Assembly (NCBI GenBank): GCA_016288675.1
Contig: JAEELC010000155.1
Coordinates: forward strand, 1-12,899
DNA: 12,899 bases
Source: Acholeplasmatales bacterium
GTDB lineage: Bacteria > Bacillota_I > Bacilli_A > Acholeplasmatales > Anaeroplasmataceae
Reading direction: 5' to 3'
Below are positions 1 to 12,600 of this stretch, piece after piece. Below the pieces are notes generated by a model, which was not told the origin of the DNA, made no database searches, and was given only the letters and a program-made list of their open reading frames with translations. How positions within the stretch are numbered: position 1 is the stretch's first letter; each line of letters opens with the position of its first letter. Both the position numbers and the translations under genes were made by a program.

Positions 1-605
1 ACTCTAGTTAATGAGTCATTATTGTCAAACATATGAGCACCAATTATTGCATTATAGAACTTAATATCTTCAATATGATCTGCATTAGCAAATGCATAAT
101 CTCCAATAGTATCAATTTGATTTGGAATAATTACATTTACAATCGAATCAGCATTGTTAAATGCGTATTCACCAATTGTTGTAATATTAGAATCAAATGT
201 AATCAAGCTATCAGTATTATTAGATAAATTCTTCCAATTTACTAGACTTGTTGCATTTTCAAATGTATGAGGAGCAATTTCAGTTAGTAAATTACCTGAA
301 TATCTAATTTCTGTTAAGCTAGTTGCATTAGCAAATGCGTATTCACCAATACTTGAAACTGTATTAGGAATAATTAAGTAAATATTTGCTGTATTATATT
401 CACTCTTTTCAACATAATCCTTTAATGTTGAATTATATTCATAGTGATCAACAGATACACCATTGTCATCTCTATGATCACCAACAAAGTTAGTCATACC
501 ATAGAATGCATAAGCACCAATTGTATCAAAGTTTGTTGTTTGAGCAACTCCACCTACAGCAATGGTTCTTGAATTAGGAATAATAATATCTCTAATATTC
601 ATACA
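1..605 (-). repeat. LRR_5 run after M13, about 6 repeats, continuing past the window
   Basis: Residues 4099-4299 carry GAYAF, GEYAF, APHTF, GEYAF, GDYAF and GAHMF; the last (near 30) is a short YMF-type repeat. A polar, charged extension near 370-495 (containing GDHRDDNGVSVDHYEY) interrupts the run between the first two. No C-terminal anchor, binding domain or stop is reached. Confidence 0.87.
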
Positions 606-3600
606 GTTCATAAATGCACCATATGAGAATTGAGTATCATTAGTTATGATAACCTTTTCAAGAGATTCAGGAATATAAGCTGTTACAGAATGAGTTGCAT
701 CATAATTTTGAACAGCGGCATATGAACCAGTATTTTGAATATATCCAAAGATATAACCAAATAATTTTTGTTCAGCTGTAATTGTATCTGTTATTCCATC
801 ATTATATGAATAACCAACGAATGGCAATTCAATAGATATTAATGATGTACAACCTGAGAATGCTGCATAACCAATTTCATGACAACTATTAGTTACAACT
901 ACTTCTTTTAAGAATTCACAACCATAGAATTGCTTAACACCAATAACATCATTAGTAATTGTTAACTTTGTAATATCTGAGTTAGCAAATGCTGAATTAT
1001 CGATGTCTTCTAACGTTCTTGGTAAATCAACTCTAGTGATACCACAATTATAGAATGCATAACGACCAATATAATACAAAGTAGAAGGTATAGTGACATT
1101 TACAAAATTACTCATATTCATGAATCCGCCATGTGAAATATAAGTTTCACCAGCTTCAGTCATGTTAAATGATATTAATTTTTCAGGAACATAGAATGTA
1201 TACCACTTGTCCGCAGTTGGATTAACTTCTTCCTCACCTGGTGCTGGTTCATCTGAATTTGAACATTGACGAACTTCAAATTCACCATCATGATCAGTTG
1301 AACCAAAGATATAACCACTTAAATACTTTTCATTATCATAGCTATATGGAGCATATTTTATAATATTATCTTCTTTAAATGTTGGATACTTTGAACCACC
1401 AAGGAATGGAACGGAAATACTTTCTAGATTTATACAACCATCAAATGCACCTTTTTCAATTTCAGTAACAGAATCATTTACATAAATATGTACAAATCCT
1501 GTACAACCAAGGAACATTTGTTCAGATAATGTAGCATTTTCAAATTGTACCTTATAATTAGCTTTAATTGGCTTAGTTAAAGCTACATAATCTTTTGTAA
1601 TACCATTTTTTTCCTTACGGATATTTTCAAATTCTTCATTTGAATGTGTTTCAGATGAACCAAGAGAAATATTATATTCAAATGCGTTTCTACCAACAAT
1701 AGTTACATAAGAAGGAATGAATAATTCTTCTAAGGCTTCAGCATGTGAGAACATGTAATCACCTAAGCTATTATTATTGATATTTAAAGTCTTAAGACTT
1801 GTAGCATATTCAAATGCATAATTACCAATAGAAGACTTACCAGCAATACCTAAATTAGCATTAGTGTTAAGTTCTACAATACTTGTTAAGTGAGAGAATG
1901 CTTTAGCGCCTAATGTTGTTAATGAAGCATTAAGATTCATAACACCATTAGTATCACTATTATACTTAGCTAAGCTTGTGTTATTTTCAAACGCATTATT
2001 CATGATATTAGTAGCTGAAGAGTTAGTAAACTTTTCAATATTAGTTTCATTTTGGAATGCGTATGAACCAATTGTTGTTTCATCTGTTAATGTAATTTCT
2101 GTTAAGCTTGAAGGAATATAGAATGAGATTGAATTTTGTTCAACTAATGCTAATTGATCATATTTATTAGTTAAATCATTTTCATCAGTATATGTATATT
2201 CACCTAAGCTATTAGTACCATTACCAAAGATGTAACCAAATAATTGAACATCACGACCATTATTAGCACTAGACCAAGCTTCACTACCAACAAATGGTAA
2301 AGTAATATTAGTTAAATGAGTAGTTCTACCAAATGCAGCATAACCTAAATGATTAACTGTATTAGGAATTACTAGATTATCTAGACTAGATGCATTATAG
2401 AATGCATAATCATTAATACTTTCAACACTTGCAGGGAATGTAATACTATCAAGTGCTATAGCATTTTCAAATGCTGCAGTATCAATAGTCTTTACAGTAT
2501 CTGGAAGTATAACATTGTTAAGCTTATAACAATTTCTAAATGTATTATTATTAATAATCTTAATTAAATGATTTCTAGATGCTTCAGCCTTAAATGTGAT
2601 AGTTTCTAATTCATGGTTATCATTAAATGCATATGCACCAATTGTTTGTACGTTAGCAGGAATAGCTATAGTAGCTAATGCAACACAACCATCAAATGCA
2701 TGATCTTTAATTGTTGTTAAAGTATCAGGTAAGATAATACTTGTTACATTAACAAGGTTCATACAAGCACCATAACCAATTGTATTATCACGAGTTAAGA
2801 TTACCTTAGTTAATGTTGTAGGAACATAGAAATCATAAGAAGTAGTTCCATTATATGTTTGAACTGTTCTAGTTAAACCTTGTGGCATTGATGCACGAGT
2901 AGAACGTCTTTCAGCTTCAGCAGTAATTTGTGCAATTGTTTGAGCTTCTTGTAAATATCTATTAACTAGATTTCTTAAAGCATTAGTATTTTCAAGTTCT
3001 GGATCTTCAGCAAGAATTTCAGCAGTATAAGCAGCTCTAAATTCTTCTTTAACAATTTCATAATTTGCAGCAACTTGAGCTCTAAAGTCTTCTTCAATTA
3101 CTGTAGCTCTATATGTTTCTTCACCAAAGATATAACCAAATAATGATTCTTTTGAATCTGAAACATAAGTATGTCCACCAATAAATGGAATTGTTAATTG
3201 TTCAAGAGCAAATGTTTCTGCTAATGCAGCATAACCAATTTGTTCCATACCATTATCGTTACCAGTTTGATTTACTGTGAAATTAATAGACTTAATATTA
3301 TCACAGTTATTAAACATATATTCTCCGACAACTTTGTTATTGAATATTATCATAGAATCATCAGCATTGATAAGGGCGTCATCATTATCAAATGCATGTG
3401 GAAGAATAGTTGTAACTTGCACAGGAATAACAATTCTACTTAATTGTGCAAGATTAGCAAACATATATTCACCAATAATATTTGATTTAATATCGATATT
3501 TACTAAATTGTCCATATCAGCAAAGATATATTTACCAAGAACACTTGTTGTTTCATTAATACTTTCAGGAGTAACTAGAGTAGTCACTCTATCCATATTT

Positions 3601-6600
3601 GCAAATGCATAATTTCCAATATCAACTAATGATTCAGGTAAAATTAATGCTGTTTCAGGACTTATATTATCATAAGACAATGTTATTTCTTCATAATTAA
3701 CATTTTCAATGCTTGAATTAGCAAATGCATAATCACATAGCTTTGAAATAGTATTGAAGTTAACATTACTGAATTTTTCAGTATATACATTAATGAATGC
3801 ACCAAATCCTAAAGCAGATTCATCAATGATATTAACTGTTTCTAAGCTTAATGGGATATATGATGTAACATAATTAGTTAAATCATAAGTTTGACGTGCT
3901 GAAGCTACATCATAACCTAAGAAGTCTTCATAATCTAGAGTTGTACTCTTAGCAGTATTATATTTACTAATAGCTAGAGTTACTTCTTCTGTTTCTGCTT
4001 CATCATTATATCCAAAGATATAACCAAATAATGTTTGTTCAGAATCTACATTATTGTACTTATGTGAACCTACAAATGGAATTGTTAAAGTCTTTAATCC
4101 AATTGTATGTCCAAAGGCAGCATATCCAATAGATTCAACAACGTGACCAACATTTACATCTTCTAAGCTGTAATCAAAATAGAACATATGATCACTAATT
4201 AGACCATTATTAAATGTTATATACTTTAAGTTAGAATCATAAGCAAATGCATATGAACCAATATTAGTTAAATTAGCTGGAATTACTAATGTTTCAATTG
4301 AAGTATCATTAGCAAATGAATACTTACCGATAGAGACAAGTGAATTAGCTAAATTGATTCTATTACCATTTTCTTCATCATAGTTAAAGTTAATTAAGCT
4401 TGTATTACCATAGAATGCATAATCAGAAACATTAGCAAGAGTTATTGAATTAAAGTTTTGATACATAGATACATTCATGAATGCACCATAACCAACTGTA
4501 TCATTAATTACTAAATTAATTGTAGTTAATGAAGCTGGAATATAGAATGTAAATTCATAATTATTATCTAAAGTACTTTGAACATTTTCTTTATCTTTAA
4601 AGCGTTGAACTACTGCTACTTGGTCAGTATCAGAAGTTTCACCAAAGATATAACCGAATAATGTTTCTTTTGAGTTTGTATCAAATACATGTTTACCAGC
4701 AAATGGAATAGTGATTGTAGCTAGATTAGAATCTAAGCTAAATGCACCATAACCAATTGTAGTTAAACCATTAGTCTTATTTGCTGTAGTATCCATTGTA
4801 ATTAACGCATCACAATCTGCAAACATATAATTACCAATATGCTTATTGTTAATTGTAATACTGCTTAAAGTGCTACATTTATAGAATGCATAATCTCCAA
4901 TAGTACCAGTGATATTTACCGGAATAACTAGTGTTGTTAAAGCGTCGCATTCTGCAAACATATATTCACCAATGATCTTATTTTCAAATGTAATAGTTGT
5001 AATACTATCACTATTTTCAAATGAATGAGCATCAATACGAGTTACATTTGCAGGAATATTGATTGATACTAGAACACTAGATTCACTAAATTCATAATCA
5101 CTAATCCAACTATTTTGAATTAAAATCTTATTTAATGAGTCAGATTTAGCAAATGCGTAAGCTCCAACATTTTCAACTTGAGGTGTAATATTTAAAGATA
5201 CCATATTATCATTATCTTCAAATGCATGTGCACCAATGTTCTTTACATATGTTGAGATGTTGTAGTTATAGTTAGCATCATGATCTAAATATACCAAACC
5301 AGTAAATTCAATACTACCGCTATATGCTGAATTAGTATAATTATATGTAAATCCCTTATTTTGATAGAACGCATAATCATCAATTGTTGTTAAGTTCTTA
5401 GACTTATTAATAGATACATATTCTATCATTGGTAAATGGCTTAATGCACCATAACCAATTACTGTTTCATCAGTAATAGTTAAATGAGATAGCTTAACTG
5501 GAATATTATAGCTTGCACCCTTAGAAACATCATAATATTGAGTAACATTATAAAGATCTGAGTTGTTAATAGCTTCATTTGCGTAGTCATAAGAACCATC
5601 TGCATTAACAGTATAATATCTTACTTCTTCAACTCCGAAGATATAACCAAATAATGATTTTTCAACCTTAGTATTTCCACGTTCTTGTCCTACAAATGGT
5701 AATGATAAGTTTTCAAGGTTAATCATACCTTGTAATACACCCTTACCTAAGTATTCAACAGAATCAGGAATTACTAATGTAGAAATTGCTTGATTATTTC
5801 TAAACGCATAATCATCAATTCTCTTAATATTTGTCTTACCAGTAGTTTCATCTACTTGATAAGTGATAGATGCTAAATTGAAGCATTCATCAAATGCATG
5901 TGCACCAATTGATACAACACTTGAAGGAATAACAATATCTTCAAGTAATGAACAACCTTGGAATGCGTTATCTTGAATTTCAGTTAAAGTATCAGGTAAT
6001 ACTACTTTAGTTAAAGAGAACATTTGGTTAAATGAACTATATGATAATACAGTTTCATCAACAATTGTTACATCAACTAATCCCTTAGGAATATAGTAAG
6101 TAATAGTATTTGAACTACCACCAGCATATTTTTGCTTAACAGCATAATCATTACCATACGTATAACTATCTGTACCAAAGATATAACCGAATAAGGCTTC
6201 TGTAGAGCTTGAGTTAGATCTTTCTTGTCCAGCGAATGGAACAACTAATTTTGTTAAGCTAGATAAACCATTAAATGAACCAGTACCAACAAGCGTACAT
6301 GTAGTTGGAACAGTTAATTCAGTTATTTGATATAAATCTTTAAATGCATGTGAGCCAATTTCTTCAATACCGCTATTACCACTTGTTTCAAATACTAAAC
6401 CATTTCTAGCCACTGTATCAACAACATTAATACAGCTTTCAAATGCACTAGGTTGAATTAGTTTAACATTTGCAGGAATAGTGATTTGAGTAAATGAAGT
6501 ACAATTATAGAATGTATTAGCGTAAATTGTATCAATAGATGTAGGAATCACAATATTACCAAGACTAGTATTATTGTAGAATGCATCATGACCTATATAT

Positions 6601-9600
6601 CTAATACCAGGGTTCATTGTAACACTTGATAAGTTAGTGTCGTTAGCAAACATGTAATTACCAATCTTATAACCATTAACAACAGCAGTTGTTAAATTAT
6701 CAATTTCAGCAAATACATATTCATAAACATCACCTTGACCATTTGCAACGCTAGATGGTACAGTAATATCTTCAATCGAATTACAGTTGTAGAACATGTA
6801 ATTACCAAGAACTACTAATCCGTCTTCAAGAGTTACATATTGTAACTTATCATTATTTTCAAATGCATGGTCTAGAACAGTTGTGATAGTATTTGGAATT
6901 GTAACAGATTCTAATTCATCATTTTCATAGAACATGTATTGACCAATGTAATTATTGTTAATTACAAGGTTCTCAATACCTTGGTATGCAAATGCATATT
7001 CACCAACAGTTACAACTGTAGAAGGAATATTAACATTTAGAAGCTTACCACGAGTAGAATATACATTTGTATTATTAACAACTTCATATTCTCCTCTTAT
7101 ATCAAAGGCATGCTCGCCAATTGTTTTTAAGCCTTCACGCATATCGAATTCAACTAACTCAAAGTTATTATAGAATGCATATCTACCAATTGATAATAAA
7201 TTCCATGAAGAAGTTGGATCTGTTGTATCAAATGGAGATAACACTCTTTCAAGATAAACATTATTTTCAAATGCATAGTCTTTAATTGCACTTAAATTAT
7301 ATGAATAATTCATATCAATAAATGTTAATCTAGTATTTCTTACAGCATCAACTCCAATTTGAGTAGCATCTGTAATATATAACTTAGTTAATGACTTAGG
7401 AATTAGATAAGTCTTATTATTTTGAGTTACATTATAGAAATATGTTTGATTTTGAGTTAACTGTTGTGAAGTTAAGATTTGACTAGATAACGCTTGTGAG
7501 AAGAAATAACCAAGAACTGCCTCATCACCTGAAGCATCACGTGTCTTACCAATAAATGGAACTGTCATTTCTTCAATATTGATACAACCATCGAAAATTG
7601 ATTGGCCTATAGTAGTAACACTTCTAATATGATCATCCTCATTGTTATAAGATAAGAATATCTTATGAACACTTAAGTTATTCTTAAATGCATAATCTCC
7701 GATAGTGATTGTTGATTTTGGAATGAAGATATAAGGCATATTAGTGTTTTCAGCAAATGCATAAGCACCAATTGATTCAATTGAATCAGGTAAACCAATT
7801 TCATTCTTATAATTACCGTTTTCATCTGTCTTAAACTTATAATCAACAAGTCTTGTTAAGCCATAGAATGCATAAGCATAAATATGACGTACATCACCAT
7901 TAATCTTAATAGTTTCAATATAATTACAGTTACTAAATGCACCATATGGAATACCAAACATCTTAGTATCATGTATAATTACATTCTTTAAGCTCTTAGG
8001 AATATAATATGTTGTTGAGCCATAAGTAATGTCTTTATCTGTCTTACCCTTAGTTTGGTAAACTTGAGTAGCTGCATATGAATTAGTATATTCTGTCTTA
8101 CCAAATAATGTACCAAATACAGATGATTCACCATTAGGGTTAACTGTAATACCAATGAATGGTAATGTTAATGTTTCTAGACTTGAACAGAATGCTAGGA
8201 TATCTGTTGGAAGTGATAATACACTATTAGGAATTGTTAATTCTTTTAAGCTTGAAGCGTTATAGAATGTAACATTTTGAATCATTGTAATTGATTCAGG
8301 AATTGAAATATGTTCAAGATGAGTTGCATTTTGGAACGCACCACGAGCAACAATTGTTTCATCTGTAATTACAACATTCTTTAAAGCAATTGGAATGTAG
8401 AAATAATTACCTTCAGCACTAGAGTAAGCTTGATATGTTGCTTCGAACTTACTTGTGTCTTGTAATAGATTTCTAGTTTCAGCATCATCTGTTGATAATA
8501 ATCTACCGAAGATATAACCAAATACAGATTCAAGAACACCGGAATTACCAATTTCTTGACCAATGAATGGTATAGTCATTGAAGTAATTGTTTGAATACC
8601 TCTTAATGCACCTTCTTCAATTGAAGTTAATGATGCAGGTAATACAAGATTTTGAACATTAGTTTCAGAGAATACATGATATGCTAAACGTTCAATACCA
8701 TTATGAACACTCATGCTAGTTAAACCAGTACACTTTTCAAATGCACCTTCAAGAATTTCTTTAACATTAGCTTTAATTTCTAATTGTTCAATTCTTCTAT
8801 CACGAGTAAACATATATCTACCTACAATTTCATTTTGTAAGTCGACATTTAATATACCAGTCTTTGTATAACCAGTATAATCCTTACCATAAACGAAGTT
8901 TTCAACTACACCTTCATTATTCTTATAACCAAAGCAATATTCAAATACATTATCGCCAATGTTCTCAGCAAGATATTGTGGTCCGATTACAACAATTGGT
9001 TCAGATAAATCACCATCATTATTATAATTTTCAAGGCTATAACAATGAGTAAACATATAGCTTGATAAATATGCAGTATTGTTAGTAACATTCTTTAAGT
9101 TTGTATTATATTCAAATGTATGAACACCAAATGAAGTAACACTTGATGGAATGACAACAGTTTCAATTGTCATATTATGACCAAATGCGTACGCACCAAT
9201 TGATGTAACCTTATCAAGAATTGTTAATTCTTCTAGTTTCTCTAAATATTCAAATGTATGATTACCAATTACAGTTACATTAGGATTAGCATTTACCTTT
9301 TCAATCTTATTTAAGTTATAGAATGCATAATCACCAATTGTACCTATATTTAATGGTAATAATATAGTCTTCTTATCAGTAGGCTTTTCTGTACCATTTG
9401 GATAAATGTTATGAATTGAAGAATCTTGATAGAATGCATAGCTTCCAATACTGATAATACCATTTCCTGTAACACTATCAGTAGGATTTAAAGTGATATT
9501 TTCAAGATGTGTCCAATTCATGAATGCACCATAGCTTACTACAGTTTCATCAAAAATATCAACATCCTTAAGAGTTGTAATTTCAGTAATAGTACGCTTA

Positions 9601-12600
9601 GATGTATTAGATGCGCCTGGAGTACCAGCATAATATTGAGTAATTTGATTATTAGCATTAGTGCTATCTATACCAAATATATAACCGAATAAACCAGCTT
9701 CACCAGTTGAACCACGAGATGAACCAATGAATGGTAATGTGATATGTTCAAGACTAGTGTTAGCATTAAATGCACCACCATTAATAGTTGTTACATTAAC
9801 TGGAACACTAATTTCTTCAATTGAAGTATTATATTCAAATGCATAAGTTCCAATTGTCTCTAGACTACTTGAAATACTTAAAACCATAAGGTTAGTTAAG
9901 TTTGCAAATGATCTATTACCAATAGTAGTAACACTATTATTTAATATAACTGTATTAACTAAACCTAATCCATTAAATGCGAATTCACCAATTGATGTAA
10001 CATTTGCTGGAATTATAATAGAGTTTACAACTGGAGTGCTTGTGTTATAAATGTAGATATTTTGAATTGAAGAATCATTATAGAATGCATATGGATCAAT
10101 TCTTGTAATACCTAAATTAGCTGTATCACTAGATGTTTGGTTAAGAATTACATTTTCAAGAGTTGTAATATTCATGAATGCACCATAACTTACTAATGTT
10201 TCATCATAAATAGTAACAGTCTTTAAATGCTTTGAAATACTAGATGTAATTTCTTTACCAGAACTATAATAATGAGTAATAACATTATAATCATTATCCT
10301 TTTCATAACTAAATGAAATTGTTCTGCTTAAACCAACAGGATAATAATCATCAGTTCTTAATGTAGTACTATTTTCAGGATAATAACTATGAGTCGAAGT
10401 AATTGTAATAGTTACTGTAGTTATATTACCACTTGTTGATGAACTAATAGTAGCAACAACAGTATAGTAATCATCTTGACTATAATTAGTCTTCTTTGTA
10501 ATAGTTCTACCATTTGTAACTGTACCTTCAGTTCTAGTAATCTTAGAAACATCGTGTTGAGCAAGATATTTATCCATTAAATCTTCAGCAACAGTATTAG
10601 TATAAGTTCTAATGTCATCACTAGTGTATGAAGTATTATCAATATTATAATATGTAACATTACCAAAGATATAAGTTAATAAACCTTCAGTTCCAGAAGA
10701 ACCACGGCCAGAACCAATGAATGGTAATACTAATGATTCAACATTCTTAGTACCACTAAATGCACCACTAGTAATAGTAGTTAAAGTTTGAGGTAAAACA
10801 ATATTAACTAATGTTGAGCATTGTGCAAATGAGTAAGAACCAATTGTTTCAATTGTATTGTTAAGTACAATTTGATCTACATCATCTTCTGCGTCTGAAT
10901 CATTTAATCTTACTAGAGAAACACAACGATAGAATGCACCATCACTAATTGTATTAATTACATCTACAACAGTTTCTCCATCTTCTTGATAAGAGTAACT
11001 ACCTAAAATAGTTACATCAGTTAAATTAACATCTGATGAGAACATATAATTACCTAAATGCGCACCCTTAACAATAACTTTTCTTAATGATTCGTTATTT
11101 GCAAATACATAAGAACCAATTGTTCCACCTTCGCTACCTAACTTTTCATTAGTAACAAGGTTAATCATACTTGAACAGAATTCAAATGCTGAATTACCAA
11201 TAGTTGTAATACTTGTTGGAATATAAATAGTATCAGCTTCTTGAGTTCCTGTATCACTTGGATTTGTCATTGTTAATAAATTATCACAATGGTAGAATGC
11301 ACCTACTGGAATATTTGTAACAGCATCACTAATTACAACGTCAGTTAATGCTACGTCATGAGCAAATATATAAGCACCTAAGTAATTAGATTCAGTTCTT
11401 ACTGTTCTTAAATTCTTACAATAAGAGAAGCTATATTGACCCATCTTAGTAACAGTTGCAGGAACTGTTACACCAGTTAATGCGTCACATCTATAGAATG
11501 AATAGTCTTCTACAGTTGTTACATATGAAGGAATATTAATAGCTGTTTCTTCATCTGTTTCACCTAAATATAATAGCTTAGCAGCATGGTTGAAGATACC
11601 TTTAGTTAAAGTAGTTAGATTATGATTATCAATTACTACTCTTTCAAGTTCAGTGCATTCATTAAACATGTAATCACTTAAAATTGATGAATGAATAATT
11701 GCAGTCTTTAATGTTGTACAATCTGAGAATATATAATTACCAAGATAACTAGTCTTAGTATTACCAACATAGTCAATAAATGTACCACCATCAATACTTG
11801 CTGGAAGTTCAACTTCTTTTAAATTTGAACAACCTGCAAACGCATATTCACCAATAACCTTTAAAGTAGTTGGGAATGTAAATTCAGTTAAATACTTTAA
11901 GTTATAGAATGCATAATCTTCAATTACTTGTAGACCATCATGTAATGAAATGCTAGTTAAGTTTGGACATTCTGCAAATGCATTATCACCAATACGAATT
12001 ACTGAACCAGGTACATTAACATTTGTTAAGTTTGAGCATCCTTTAAATGCATAGTCATCGATTAATGTTAATCCATCATTGAATGTTACAGTTGTTAAGC
12101 TTACAGCATCCATAAATGCACCAACAAGAATCTTTGTGACATCATTACCAAAATTAATAGTTGTTAAGGATTGACTACCCTTAAACATAAAGTTATTAAT
12201 AACACTTACATTAATATTAATAGTTTCAAGGCTAGTTAAATATGCAAATGAATCTTGACCACATTCAGTATTATTACCAATAGTTACAACCTTAACTAAA
12301 GTTGTTCTATTAAGTCTAGGATTAATACTAAATGCATATTCTCCTACTTCAATTGTAGTATCAGCTATTGTAATATTATAGTTATTATTTTCTATATCTT
12401 CAGTACTAGAATTGAAGAACTTTAAATTATTATCATTATAGAATGCATAAGCAGGAATCTTTTGAATAACACCATTTTGATATACTATTTCTAATTCAGT
12501 ATCATCCATAAACATATACTTACCCATTCTAAAGTATGTATTTGTTGTATCTACTGTATAATAAATAGTATTTGATGTAATTTCAAATGATAATTCTAAT

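Noticed and set aside
33-227. Plus-strand open frame of 64 codons
   Set aside because: It is antisense to the LRR run after M13. Its Asn/Ile/Cys-rich sequence has no domain character, and the minus frame fully explains the bases.
3240-3612. Two overlapping plus-strand open frames (67 and 111 codons)
   Set aside because: Both overlap in different frames opposite well-formed LRRs. The YSPT-like repeats in the longer one are the mirror of the YMF/YAF codons.
6955-7173. Plus-strand open frame of 72 codons
   Set aside because: Antisense shadow of the LRR run between M5 and M6, with recurrent YSP motifs that come from the complementary strand of the repeat.
8381-8563. Minus-strand open frame of 60 codons in another frame
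   Set aside because: It is out of phase with the giant frame and lies inside module M3, whose motifs are all in the main frame.
8864-9052. Plus-strand open frame of 62 codons rich in Tyr, Gln and His
   Set aside because: The unusual composition reflects complementary Asn/Tyr/Leu codons; there is no ribosome binding site and it is opposite coding sequence.
9507-9692. Plus-strand open frame of 61 codons
   Set aside because: It lies opposite module M2, whose LFGYIFG and GAFMN motifs are intact on the minus strand.
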